Source: Gordonia paraffinivorans NBRC 108238 | GTDB taxonomy: Bacteria > Actinomycetota > Actinomycetes > Mycobacteriales > Mycobacteriaceae | Direction of reading: 5' to 3' | DNA length: 64,000 bases | Assembly: GCF_000344155.1 (NCBI RefSeq) | Contig: NZ_BAOQ01000011.1 | Span: forward strand, 62,001-126,000 | In this document: positions 22,998 to 32,534 of the stretch, piece by piece | How positions within the stretch are numbered: position 1 is the first letter of the stretch | How the letters are laid out: every line of letters starts with the position of its first letter | Program-made: the position numbers and the translations under genes | Notes under the pieces: model-generated | What the model saw: only the letters and a program-made list of their open reading frames with translations | Told to the model about the DNA's origin: nothing | Databases searched by the model: none

Positions 22998-24495
22998 TCC
23001 GCGCGGGTTCCTGGAGGTCCCGAAAATGGAAGAGAAGTACCGGCCGGTCGCCGAGCGGATCCAGGACTGGGAGGACGTCCACGAGCACCCCGCCGACCCG
23101 GCGAAGGAGCTCGAGGAGGTCGGCACCCAGGCCCGGCGGTGCATGGACTGCGGTATCCCGTTCTGCCACTCCGGCACCGCGGGATGTCCGCTGGGCAACC
23201 TGATCCCGGAGTGGAACGACCTGGTCCGCCGTGGCCGGTGGGACGCGGCGAGCGCACGCCTGCACGCGACCAACAACTTCCCGGAGTTCACCGGCATGGT
23301 GTGCCCGGCGCCGTGCGAGGCGGCCTGCGTGCTGTCGATCAACGAGCGCGTCACCGGCGGCAGCGTCACCATCAAGCGCATCGAGAAGACCATCGCCTAC
23401 GAGTCGTGGGCCGAGGGCTTCATCGGTCCCGAGCCGCCGGCGTCCAAGACAGGCAAGTCGGTGGGCGTCGTCGGCTCGGGACCCGCGGGTCTGGCCGCCG
23501 CCCAACAGCTCACGCGGGCCGGACACGACGTCACGGTGTACGAGCGCGACGACCGCGTGGGCGGCCTGCTGCGGTACGGCATCCCCGAGTACAAGCTGCC
23601 GAAGGCCGACATCGACCGCCGCATCGCCCAGATGCGCGCCGAGGGCACCGACTTCGTCGTCAACTGCGATGTCGGCACGGACCTGTCGGTCGAGGAGCTC
23701 CGCAACAGGCACGACGCGGTGGTCCTGGCCATCGGCGCGATGGAGGCCCGTGACAACCCGGTGCCGGGACGTGATCTCAAGGGCGTCCATCTCGCGATGG
23801 AGCACCTGGTCGCGGCCAACCGGGAGTGTGAGGGCGACGGTCCGTCGCCGATCACCGCGGCCGGCAAGCACGTGGTCATCATCGGCGGCGGCGACACCGG
23901 CGCGGACTGCCTGGGCACCGCGCACCGTCAGGGTGCGGCGTCGGTGGTGCAGCTCGACTACAACCCGGAACTGCCCGGTGAGCGTGACGACGATCGTTCG
24001 CCGTGGCCGACGTGGCCGCTGATCATGCGCACCTCGAGCGCACACGCCGAGGGCGGCGAGCGGCGCTATCAGGTGGCGGTCCAGCGTTTCCTCGGCGACG
24101 ACGAGGGCAACGTCACGAAGATGGTCCTCGCCGAGGTGCGGGTCCAGCGCGACGCCGACGGCAACCGGGAGATCATCCCGGTCGGCGAGGAGTTCGAGAT
24201 TCCTTGTGAACTGGCACTTTTCGCGATCGGCTTCACCGGGGTGCGGCGCACCGAACTGCTGAGCGGCCTGGGGATCGAGCCCAACCGTCGGGGAGCGATC
24301 TCGTGCGGCAGCGACTGGCAGACCGACGCCCCCGGGGTCTTCGTCTGCGGCGACGCCCATCGCGGCGCGTCACTGGTCGTCTGGGCGATCGCCGAGGGGC
24401 GGTCGACGGCCCGCGCGGTCGACGAGTTCCTCGTCGGCTCGTCGGACCTCCCGGCGCCGGTTCGTCCGGCGACGCTTCCGCTGGCCGTGCGCTGA
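22990..24495 (+). CDS. gltD: Glutamate synthase (NADPH), small subunit
   Basis: This subunit passes electrons from NADPH through FAD and two 4Fe-4S clusters to GltB. The product is 501 residues. Cluster-binding Cys residues are in [30 protein letters not shown]; the FAD Rossmann motif is [14 protein letters not shown]; the NADPH motif is [14 protein letters not shown]. The C-terminal ATG-like motif is [19 protein letters not shown]. The GTG start lies inside the end of gltB, so the subunits are translationally coupled. The his/trp/lgt to pyk order of mycobacteria is interrupted here by gltBD. Confidence 0.97.
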   Translation: MADPRGFLEVPKMEEKYRPVAERIQDWEDVHEHPADPAKELEEVGTQARRCMDCGIPFCHSGTAGCPLGNLIPEWNDLVRRGRWDAASARLHATNNFPEFTGMVCPAPCEAACVLSINERVTGGSVTIKRIEKTIAYESWAEGFIGPEPPASKTGKSVGVVGSGPAGLAAAQQLTRAGHDVTVYERDDRVGGLLRYGIPEYKLPKADIDRRIAQMRAEGTDFVVNCDVGTDLSVEELRNRHDAVVLAIGAMEARDNPVPGRDLKGVHLAMEHLVAANRECEGDGPSPITAAGKHVVIIGGGDTGADCLGTAHRQGAASVVQLDYNPELPGERDDDRSPWPTWPLIMRTSSAHAEGGERRYQVAVQRFLGDDEGNVTKMVLAEVRVQRDADGNREIIPVGEEFEIPCELALFAIGFTGVRRTELLSGLGIEPNRRGAISCGSDWQTDAPGVFVCGDAHRGASLVVWAIAEGRSTARAVDEFLVGSSDLPAPVRPATLPLAVR

Positions 24496-24575
24496 CCGCC
24501 AGGGGCGCGTTCTCCGGTCACCTGGACCAACACGCACGGGCGGCAGGTGTGACGTGAATTGCGTACCGGGGAGTA

Positions 24576-24604
24576 GCCGGGTGCCACCTGCACGGACACC
24601 CGGC
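24576..24604 (+). terminator. Possible hairpin between gltD and pyk
   Basis: GCCGGGTG (24576-24583) pairs with CACCCGGC (24597-24604) around a 13-base loop. No T tract follows, so intrinsic termination is uncertain; a regulatory role before pyk is possible. Confidence 0.35.
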
Positions 24605-24656
24605 GCACCGCCGGTGGGGGCCCGGTCGGCGCGTGGAGATGCACCTACGACGGGAC

Positions 24657-24662
24657 TAAGGT
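24657..24662 (+). promoter_or_regulatory. pyk -10 element, leaderless transcript expected
   Basis: TAAGGT ends six bases before the GTG of pyk at 24669, with no ribosome site between. This matches the spacing of the lgt and tesB promoters in this window. Confidence 0.55.
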
Positions 24663-24668
24663 GATGTT

Positions 24669-26093
24669 GTGACACGGCGAACCAAGATTGTCTGTACCCT
24701 GGGTCCTGCGACTTCCAGCGACGAGCGCCTCAAGGAGCTCGTCGCTGTCGGTATGGACGTGGCCCGGATGAACTTCAGCCACGGCAAACACGAGGACCAC
24801 GCTGCCGTGTACGAGCGGGTCCGCAAGGCCTCCGACGAGGCGGGCAAGGCGGTCGGCATCCTCGCCGACCTCCAGGGTCCCAAGATCCGGCTCGGCCGCT
24901 TCGACGGCTGCGGCGGGAAGACCGTCTGGGAGACCGGCGAGCAGGTCCGCATCACCGTCGAGGACGTGGCCGGAGACCACGACCGGGTCTCCACGACCTA
25001 CAAGAACCTGTCCGAGGACGCCAAGCCCGGCGATCGGCTGCTCGTCGACGACGGCAAGGTGGGTCTGACGGTCTCGGCGGTGGAGGGCACCGACGTGATC
25101 TGCACGGTCACCGAGGGCGGCCCGGTCAGCAACAACAAGGGCCTGTCGCTGCCCGGGATGAGCGTCTCGGTGCCCGCGCTGTCCGAGAAGGACATCGACG
25201 ACCTGGAGTTCGCCCTCGGGCTGGGCGTCGACCTGGTGGCGTTGTCGTTCGTGCGCAGCCCGTACGACATCGAACTGGTCCACGAGGTGATGGACCGCGT
25301 CGGCCGCCGCGTGCCGGTCATCGCCAAGCTGGAGAAGCCCGAGGCCATCGAGAATCTCGAGGCGATCGTCCTCGCGTTCGACGCGATCATGGTCGCTCGT
25401 GGCGACCTCGGCGTCGAGCTGCCGCTGGAGGAGGTGCCGCTCGTCCAGAAGCGCGCCATCCAGTTGGCCCGCGAGAATGCCAAGCCGGTGATCGTGGCGA
25501 CGCAGATGCTCGACTCGATGATCGAGAACTCCCGACCGACACGCGCCGAGGCGTCCGACGTCGCGAATGCGGTGCTCGACGGCGCGGACGCGGTCATGCT
25601 GTCGGGGGAGACCTCGGTCGGCAAGTACCCGCTGGAGACCGTGCAGACCATGGACCGCATCTGCCGCGCGGTCGAGAACGGTCCGCGCGACGTGCCCCCG
25701 CTGTCGCACGTGCCCCGCACCAAGCGCGGCGTCATCTCCTACGCGGCCCGCGACATCGGCGAGCGTCTCCAGGTCAAGGCCCTCGTCGCCTTCACCCAGT
25801 CCGGCGACACCGTCCGACGCCTGGCCCGCCTGCATTCGCGGCTGCCGCTGCTGGCGTTCACCCCCATCGAGGAGGTCCGCAGGCAGCTCGCGTTGAGCTG
25901 GGGCACCGAGACCTACATCGTCACCGATGTCGACACCACCGATCACATGATCGACCAGGTCGACCATCAGCTGCTCGAGGTCGGACGCCTCAAGCACGGT
26001 GACGTGGTGGTCATCGTCGCCGGCGCCCCGCCCGGCACCGTCGGTTCGACCAACATGATCCACATCCACCGCATCGGCGAACAGGATCACTGA
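24669..26093 (+). CDS. pyk: Pyruvate kinase
   Basis: This is the last glycolytic enzyme, transferring phosphate from phosphoenolpyruvate to ADP. The product is 474 residues. The N-terminus RRTKIVCTLGPATSS and NFSHG are typical; the catalytic lysine is in VIAKLEKPEAIENL, metal-binding residues in IMVARGDLGVELPLEEVP, and the active-site Thr region in VIVATQMLDSMI. The B domain sits about residues 70-170, and the C-terminal regulatory domain about 350-474, with the allosteric-site TQSGDTVRRLARL. It is a single gene with its own predicted promoter, followed by tesB as in mycobacteria. Confidence 0.97.
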   Translation: MTRRTKIVCTLGPATSSDERLKELVAVGMDVARMNFSHGKHEDHAAVYERVRKASDEAGKAVGILADLQGPKIRLGRFDGCGGKTVWETGEQVRITVEDVAGDHDRVSTTYKNLSEDAKPGDRLLVDDGKVGLTVSAVEGTDVICTVTEGGPVSNNKGLSLPGMSVSVPALSEKDIDDLEFALGLGVDLVALSFVRSPYDIELVHEVMDRVGRRVPVIAKLEKPEAIENLEAIVLAFDAIMVARGDLGVELPLEEVPLVQKRAIQLARENAKPVIVATQMLDSMIENSRPTRAEASDVANAVLDGADAVMLSGETSVGKYPLETVQTMDRICRAVENGPRDVPPLSHVPRTKRGVISYAARDIGERLQVKALVAFTQSGDTVRRLARLHSRLPLLAFTPIEEVRRQLALSWGTETYIVTDVDTTDHMIDQVDHQLLEVGRLKHGDVVVIVAGAPPGTVGSTNMIHIHRIGEQDH

Positions 26094-26161
26094 CCGACTC
26101 CACCCGAGCCGTCCGCTGCCGGCCGCTCGGGTCGGTGCGCGTACCGGTTGCGGCCGGTCAC

Positions 26162-26167
26162 TAGGGT
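26162..26167 (+). promoter_or_regulatory. tesB -10 element, leaderless transcript expected
   Basis: TAGGGT ends seven bases before ATG 26175, which places the transcription start at the start codon. It also argues against the longer frame from 26148. Confidence 0.55.
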
Positions 26168-26174
26168 GGTTGGC

Positions 26175-27053
26175 ATGACCGTGGAACACACCGGGGATCT
26201 CGGCAAGCTGCTCGAGCTCCTCGACGTCGAACGCCAGGACGAGGACCTGTTCATCGGACAGCATCCCGAGCAGGTCACGGCGCGCACGTTCGGCGGACAG
26301 CTGCTGGGACAGGGCGTGGTGGCCGCCGCCCGCACGCTCACCCGCGGCAATCCGCCGATCCACGCGCTGCACGCGCACTTCATCCGCGGCGGCGACGTGA
26401 CCAAGCCGATGGAGTACCACGTCGACCGGTTCCGCGACGGCAAGTCCTTCGCCAACCGGCAGGTCACCGCCAAGCAGGACGGCGAGACGATCTTCACCAT
26501 GCTGGTGGCCTTCCAGGACAACGCCGCCGGCCTCGAGCACGCGGTCGAGATCCCACAGGTGCCCTACCCGGAGGAATTGCCGCCTCTCGGTGAGCATTTC
26601 AAGGGCTACGAGGACCAGATCGCGACCTTCGTCAACGCGCTGCACCCCATCGACATCCGCTTCGCCAACGATCCGACCTGGAAGGCGAAGGAGTCGGGGA
26701 CGAGGCTCACCGACAACCGGGTCTGGATGAAGGCCGACGGCGTGATGCCCGACGACCCCGTGATGCACGTCGCCGCAATGTGTTACGCGTCGGACACCAC
26801 GGTCCTGGACTCGATCATCACCACCCACGGACTGTCGTGGGGCCTCGACCGGTTGTTCGCCGCGACGGTCAATCACTCGATGTGGTTCCACCGCGAGTTC
26901 CGCTTCGACGACTGGCTCCTGTACGCGACCCGCTCGCCGGTGGCCACCGGCTCGCGCGGCATGGCGTCCGGCCGGTTCTGGATGCGCGACGGCACGCTGG
27001 CCACGTCGGTGGTGCAGGAGGCCCTGATCAAGTACTTCCCGCCGCGGACGTGA
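26175..27053 (+). CDS. tesB: Acyl-CoA thioesterase II
   Basis: This enzyme hydrolyses medium- and long-chain acyl-CoA to free acid and CoA. The product is 292 residues of double hotdog fold. The first hotdog carries TARTFGGQLLGQGVVAAARTL and HALHAHFIRGGD; the second carries the conserved AAMCYASDTTVLDSI with the catalytic Asp and WGLDRLFAATVNHSMWFHR. Gene order pyk-tesB matches M. tuberculosis pykA-tesB1. The stop overlaps the next gene in a GTGA junction. Confidence 0.93.
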   Translation: MTVEHTGDLGKLLELLDVERQDEDLFIGQHPEQVTARTFGGQLLGQGVVAAARTLTRGNPPIHALHAHFIRGGDVTKPMEYHVDRFRDGKSFANRQVTAKQDGETIFTMLVAFQDNAAGLEHAVEIPQVPYPEELPPLGEHFKGYEDQIATFVNALHPIDIRFANDPTWKAKESGTRLTDNRVWMKADGVMPDDPVMHVAAMCYASDTTVLDSIITTHGLSWGLDRLFAATVNHSMWFHREFRFDDWLLYATRSPVATGSRGMASGRFWMRDGTLATSVVQEALIKYFPPRT

Positions 27054-27541
27054 CCGGCGCACCGATGAACCGGCCCCCGGTCGCCGACCACGAGATGTGG
27101 CTCGACCCGGGGCCCCGGCTGCCGCGGCGCAACTGGCAACGCCGGACCAGGCTTCCCGTCATCGTCGCGACCACGGTGGCGATGGTCCTGCTCGCCGCGC
27201 TCGCGATCGGTGCGGTTCTCCTGGGGGCGCTGCGGACGCCGACCTTCATCGCGAAAGGCGGGGTCGTCGTCGACTGCACCTCGCAGACCGCCGAGATCCC
27301 CGGCGGCACACCGATCACCCGCCAGTCGCCGGTCGTCATCTTCGACGCGGCCGGCGGCGAGGTCGCCCGGACCACGCTGACCGGGTTCGTCCGCGACGAC
27401 GACGGCTGCCGGCTGACCTTCGAGGCGGACCGCGTCGAGTACACCGACGCCGGTTACCTCGTCCGCGTCGGCGACCGCTTCACGCAGACCGCGTCCGCCT
27501 CGGCCCTGCAGCAGGGAGTCGTCCTCCGGCCGGTCGGCTGA
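27050..27541 (+). CDS. Single-pass membrane protein, function unknown
   Basis: The product is 163 residues if translation begins at GTG 27050, overlapping the tesB stop, or 158 from ATG 27065. A basic cytoplasmic segment (PRRNWQRRTRLP) precedes one hydrophobic helix of about 25 residues, followed by an outside domain of about 110 residues that is predicted to be beta-rich (FIAKGGVVVDCTSQT, DDGCRLTFEADRVEYTDAG) with two Cys that could form a disulfide. No known domain is recognised. Coupling to tesB may be only genomic economy. Confidence 0.75.
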   Translation: MTGAPMNRPPVADHEMWLDPGPRLPRRNWQRRTRLPVIVATTVAMVLLAALAIGAVLLGALRTPTFIAKGGVVVDCTSQTAEIPGGTPITRQSPVVIFDAAGGEVARTTLTGFVRDDDGCRLTFEADRVEYTDAGYLVRVGDRFTQTASASALQQGVVLRPVG

Positions 27542-27666
27542 AGCGCGCCCGACCGGTGGTCGCTCCGGCCGGCGGCACGCATATCTCCGTTCGGGTGATA
27601 CCGAGGCGCCCGGCCGCCCGAATAATTTGACGGAATGTCGATTTCGACTGTCGCCGGGGACTTTTC

Positions 27667-29363
27667 GTGATTTTCCGGGTCCGGATCGCTCTCGTCTCGC
27701 TCTGTGCTGCGGCTGCTGTGGTCGCCGGTTGCAGCTCGGAAGGGAACCCGCAGCCCGCCGAGGAATCATCCGCCGCGGCGGTTCCGGTGCCCGAGGTGGT
27801 CGCACCCACCGCGTTGATCCTCGACGCCTCGGACTCGATGGCGACCGAGGACGCGCCCGGACCGCGGATCGACGCCGCCCGCACCGCGGTGCGCGAGCTC
27901 GTCGCCGCCCTTCCGTCGGACACGCGCCTGGCGGTTCTGGCGTACGGCACCGGAACGTCGAACCGGCCGTCCGATCACGCCGCCGGCTGCCGGGACGTCA
28001 CGACGCTCATACCGTTCGGTCCGATGAACCGGGACCGCGTGCGCAACGCGGTCGACGGACTGACCCCGCGGGGATTCACCCCGATCGCCGAATCGCTCCG
28101 CCAGGCTGCGACGACCCTGCCGACCGACGGCGATGTCGCGATCGTGCTCGTCTCCGACGGCGAGGACACGTGCGGCGAACCGCCGTGTCCGGTCGCCGAA
28201 CAGCTCAAGCGCGACAACCCGCGACTGCGTATCTCGACGCTGGGCTTCAAGACCGCGGGGCCGCGTCGGAGGATCTGGAATGCATCGCCGCGGCGACCGA
28301 CGGGGTGTTCATCACGGCGTCGAACGCGGCGCAGTCGCGTTCCCGGTTGCTGGTGACGCAGAACGCCGACGCCGGACGCGCCGCACTCAACGACGACACC
28401 TTCCAGGGCGTCACCCTCGGTGACACGCTCGTCGAGATCCGTGCGGCCAATCCGGATTTCCCGGCGGGTGGCCGGCGGCAGGGCGAGACGACGATCATCG
28501 TCTGGCGCGACTGCGAATGGGTCTTCGGCTCCGGCGGCGAACTCGTCGAGATCCGTCCCGGCACAGGAGTGCGCACCCTGGACGGGCTGGGCGTCGGGAG
28601 CACCGTCCGACAGTTCGACGAGCTGTACGGTCCGCCCGTGGAGGACGACAAGTCCGGGCCGCGTGTCCTCCTGTACGCCCCGGACCCCGAGTCCACGACC
28701 GGCTACCGCGTGGAAGCCGACGGGACCGGCGACGATGCGCGCATCACGCGTATCACGGTGTGCCGGTGCGCTCCCGGGAAGTCCTCGACCGGCGGGGGAC
28801 CCGAACGAACCGTGCTGACCCCGGTCACCTCGTCGGGGCAGACCACGGCCGGCTGGCTCAAGGACACCACGGCCCTTGGCGCACACGCCCTGATCGATGC
28901 CCGACGAGCCCGAGCACCAGTAGAGACCGTCGTCGACGACGCCGGGCACAGGAGTCGTGTCGCACGCGTAGTAGCCGCCGGCCCCGGCAGCGGAGATTTC
29001 GTCCTGTGCGTCACCGATCCGTTCGAGAAGGTCGTCACGGTGTCGGCCCCGACGAAGCCGTTGCCGGCGGCACCCCGCAAGGCGGCCGACCCGATCCCGT
29101 TCGGGCTGGTGTTGGAGGACGGGACGAAGTGCGTGTACGCGGCGATCCGCGGAATGTCGCCGCCCAACAGCACGGCGCCGGACGCGCAGGTGCGGTACTC
29201 GTGCGGCGGAGAGGGCAGTGACGCGCTCTACACGTGGGCAGCGCCGAGCGCGTTCCCGATCGAGCGGGGTTCTCGTTGGACCGTGCGGGTGGGTCCCTTC
29301 GGGAACACGCCGCTGGCCGAGAAGGCCGTGACCGAGGTCGTCTTCATCGGACTCGGCAATTGA
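27667..29363 (+). pseudogene. VWA-domain lipoprotein, frameshifted
   Basis: GTG 27667 encodes a lipoprotein signal ending VVAGCSS, with the lipobox Cys at about residue 21, then a von Willebrand A domain whose metal site is LILDASDSMATED (DxSxS) and IVLVSDGEDTC. The frame breaks after TLGFKTAG near 28257-28260, a GGGG run. One extra G restores AASEDLECIAAATDGVF and an open frame to 29363. The restored protein has about 565 residues: lipid anchor, VWA domain (about 45-225), then an approximately 330-residue beta-rich region with Cys pairs and a DELYGPP-type segment. The role is unknown; VWA lipoproteins often scaffold surface complexes. A short start-proximal product is all the present sequence would encode. 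Confidence 0.75.
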
Positions 29364-29411
29364 CGTCGGACACTCGGCAGTCGACGTCGTCGGACAAGGA
29401 AGGACATCCAG

Positions 29412-30265
29412 ATGAACACAGGGGTCGGGGTGCGCGCGCTTCTCGCGGCGTCGGCGGCGGGCCTGGGGCTCGCCCTGATGACGGGTTGCACCGAGTCGGG
29501 GTCGGCGGCCCCGGAGTCGACCGGGACCGCATCGGCGGCCCTGGAGTCGACCGGGACCGCATCGGCGGCCCTGGAGTCGACCGGGAACGCGTCTGCGGCC
29601 CCGAGCGGATCGCCGACCGTCGCGGCACCGATCGACCCCTGTGCGTCGGCGGCCGGGACCTGCGTCCACGTGGCCGATGTCGATGTCGACGGAGACGGGA
29701 CCCCCGACCAGGTCGGCGTCGCGGTGGGAGACGGGACCGTCACGACGATCGTCGGGATCAACGGCACCCGTACCAGATCACGCGCAGCGTCTCGGCGGGC
29801 AACGCCTACACCGATCCGAACGAGGTCTACCGCGGAGCCTTCCTGATGTCGCGGGCACAGGGAGCCGACCTCGTGCTGCACCTCGTGCCCGGTCAGGGCA
29901 ATGCCGAGCAGTTCGCCGTCATCAGTTGGGACGGCTCCGAACTGGTCGCGCTGCCGCAGCCCCCGTCCGCCGACCGCACCGGCGCGCAGGAGCCCGGTGT
30001 CTGGTACCTCGGCTCGTCGCACGGCCGCCAGGACTCCGTCGCCTGCCGCACGCCGGGGGAGATCGCGATGGTGCGCCTCACGGCCGCCACATCCGAGGGC
30101 GTCCCCGTGCCCGGCGGAGGGCGTCGGGAGGAGAACTTCTTCACCTTCTCCGGCGATTCCTGGCAGCCGGCCGGCTCGGACAACCAGGCGGACACGAGCT
30201 TCAGCTACAGCTGGAACGCCCATGAGAACGCCTTCCGGTGTGACGACCAGGGGACGAGGCCCTGA
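29412..30265 (+). pseudogene. Repeat-linker lipoprotein with EF-hand-like loop, frameshifted
   Basis: ATG 29412 gives a lipoprotein signal (LGLALMTGC), then a Ser/Thr/Ala/Glu linker made of ten-residue ESTGTASAAL repeats, then DVDVDGDGTPDQVGVAV, which resembles the calcium loop of FG-GAP or dockerin-like repeats. The frame is lost near 29770; restoring one G gives GTRYQITRSVSAGNAY and an open frame to 30265, for a protein of about 284 residues with further beta strands and an acidic C-terminus. It directly follows the VWA lipoprotein (48 bases) and shares its export type, so the two may act together at the cell surface. No family recognised. Confidence 0.7.
29513..29602 (+). repeat. 30-bp tandem repeat in lipoprotein linker
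   Basis: Two identical 30-bp units (29513-29542 and 29543-29572) and a third with a few changes (29573-29602) each encode ten residues, ESTGTASAAL or close variants. Confidence 0.9.
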
Positions 30266-30443
30266 TCGCCTCCTCGCACGATCACGGTTGCCCGGACATC
30301 GGGTGTGGCGCGGGTTAGACTGCGCCGGATCAGTGTTGGGCCCGGACCCGTTGTGTCGACGCGACGTTCGACGCCGACGCGTGCCTCCGGGTCGCGCCGC
30401 GAACCGGTCGCCCGGTCGTGACGCACGACGGTAGGGAGCGTGG

Positions 30444-32423
30444 GTGGACTACAGCAGAGACTGGAACAACGAGATCTGGGAGAGCCTGAAATGGCTCGGC
30501 ATCGCCTCCGCCATCGCGATCGCGGCGATCCTGGTGATCGGCTTCCTGCTCGCCCGGTTCAGCCGCTGGGGACGGCCGCTGTGGCGGATCATCGGCGGCT
30601 ACTTCACCGAACCCGCCACCCGGGTCCGGGCCTGGATGTACTTCGTCCTGCTCACCGTGCTCGCGCTGGCCGGCGTCCGCGTGATCGTCCTGTTCTCCTA
30701 TTTCAGCCGAGACCTGTTCAACGCCTTGCAGATCGCCGCCGAATCGTTCGCCCAGCCCGGGCCCGAGGGTGAGCAGCTGCTCCAGCAGGGCAAGGACATG
30801 TTCTGGTACTCGATGGCGGTGTTCGCCGTCCTGGCCACCATCCACGTGGTGCGGACGATGGTGGAGATCTACGTGGGCGCCGCCTTCGAGATCAGCCTGC
30901 GCAAGTGGATGACCGCCGGTGCCGCCGCGGACTGGATGGAAGGTCGCGCGTTCTACCGCAACCGTTTCGTCGACCTCGGCGGTGTGTTGTCGCGCAGTGT
31001 CCTGCCGTTCCGCCGGCGGACCAAGACGTCGAACAAGGTCACCGACATCCATCCCGGAGTGGACAACCCCGACCAGCGCATCCAGGCCGACATCACCAAC
31101 GTCGCCTCGGTCGGTTCGGGACTGCTCTGGGGCGGCGGCGGGTCGTCGACCAACGGCGTGCTCACCGCACTGGCCTCGATCGTGTCGTTCACCCAGATCC
31201 TGTGGGAGCTCTCGGGCCCGGTGACGCTGTTCGGCGTCGAGATCCCGCGGATGATGATGTGGCTGGTCCTGACCTACGTCCTGGTGACCTCGGTGATCGC
31301 CTTCCTGGTCGGCCGTCCGCTCATCCGACTCAACTTCTGGCAGGAACGCCTCACCGCGAACTTCCGCTACGCACTGGTCCGCGTGCGCGACGGCGCCGAG
31401 AACATCGCCTTCTACCGGGGCGAGAAGGTCGAGCACCAGGGCTTGATGGCACGCTTCGCCGAGGTCATCAAGAACTATTGGCAGATCGTCTACGTCCGGA
31501 TCGTCTTCGTCGGCTGGAATTTCATCGTCAGCCAAACCGCCGTGGTGTTCCCGTACCTGGTCCAGGCGCCACGATTCTTCGAAGGCCAGATCAAGCTAGG
31601 CGACATGCAGCAGACGGCGTCGGCATTCGGCGAGATGCACGACGCGCTGTCGTTCTTCCGCCAGAACTACGACACGTTCACCGGATTGCGCGCCTCGATC
31701 ATCCGCCTCGACGGCCTCGCCGACGCCGACACCAAGTCGCGGACCATGCCCGAGATCTCGGCCGTCGACCGAGACCGCGCGGTGCGGCTGGCCGACATCG
31801 ACGTCAAGACCCCGAACGGCGACGAACTGATCCACGCTCTCGACCTCTCGCTCGATCCGGGGGATGCCCTGGTCATCAAGGGACGGTCCGGGGCGGGCAA
31901 GACGACGCTGTTGCGCGGCCTGGCCGGGCTGTGGCCCTACATCGACGGCGAGTTCGCGCGTCCGGCGGGCAACAAGACGCTGTTCCTGTCGCAGATGCCC
32001 TACATCCCGCTCGGTGACCTGCGGACCGCCGTCGCCTACCCGGCGCTGCCCGACGAGGTCGGTGACGACGCGATCCGCGAGGCCCTGCAGAAGGTGTTCC
32101 TACCGCACCTCGTCGACCGTCTCTATGACGAGGAGGACTGGTCCAAGGTGCTGTCGCCGGGTGAGCAGCAGCGCGTCGCGTTCGCCCGCGTCCTGCTCAC
32201 CAGGCCGGAGGCGGTGTTCATGGACGAGGCCACCTCGGCGGTCGACGAGGGACTCGAATACGCGCTGTACCAGCTGATCCGGACCGAGCTGCCGGACACG
32301 ATCATCGTGTCTGTCAGCCACCGCAGTACCACGGACCAACACCACACCCAGGTGCTCGAGCTGACCGGTGGCGGGAAGTGGACCGTGTCGCCGGTCGGTG
32401 CGACTCCGTCGCTCGACAAATAG
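30444..32423 (+). CDS. bacA: ABC transporter of the SbmA/BacA type with fused ATPase (Rv1819c-like)
   Basis: The product is 659 residues: an N-terminal membrane domain of about 420 residues with six helices, containing the SbmA/BacA-like segment RLNFWQERLTANFRYALVRV, and a C-terminal ATPase. The ATPase has Walker A GRSGAGKTTL, the Q-loop region LFLSQMPYIPLG, signature LSPGEQQR, Walker B AVFMDEATS and an H-loop VSHRS. In M. tuberculosis the relative Rv1819c imports cobalamin and hydrophilic antibiotics such as bleomycin. The GTG start follows TAGGGAG. A possible -10 (TAGACT, 30316-30321) lies upstream. Cobalamin uptake is attractive here because eutB-eutC nearby need adenosylcobalamin, but that is inference. 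Confidence 0.88.
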   Translation: MDYSRDWNNEIWESLKWLGIASAIAIAAILVIGFLLARFSRWGRPLWRIIGGYFTEPATRVRAWMYFVLLTVLALAGVRVIVLFSYFSRDLFNALQIAAESFAQPGPEGEQLLQQGKDMFWYSMAVFAVLATIHVVRTMVEIYVGAAFEISLRKWMTAGAAADWMEGRAFYRNRFVDLGGVLSRSVLPFRRRTKTSNKVTDIHPGVDNPDQRIQADITNVASVGSGLLWGGGGSSTNGVLTALASIVSFTQILWELSGPVTLFGVEIPRMMMWLVLTYVLVTSVIAFLVGRPLIRLNFWQERLTANFRYALVRVRDGAENIAFYRGEKVEHQGLMARFAEVIKNYWQIVYVRIVFVGWNFIVSQTAVVFPYLVQAPRFFEGQIKLGDMQQTASAFGEMHDALSFFRQNYDTFTGLRASIIRLDGLADADTKSRTMPEISAVDRDRAVRLADIDVKTPNGDELIHALDLSLDPGDALVIKGRSGAGKTTLLRGLAGLWPYIDGEFARPAGNKTLFLSQMPYIPLGDLRTAVAYPALPDEVGDDAIREALQKVFLPHLVDRLYDEEDWSKVLSPGEQQRVAFARVLLTRPEAVFMDEATSAVDEGLEYALYQLIRTELPDTIIVSVSHRSTTDQHHTQVLELTGGGKWTVSPVGATPSLDK

Positions 32424-32534
32424 TTGTGACCTGCAATTTTGCGTTCGGGTGACGTTTGATGTGATCCGACCGTCTCGGCCCCCTCGACTCGCTATTGTGG
32501 CGCACACCACATCCACTTCGTGAGTCGAGGGGCC

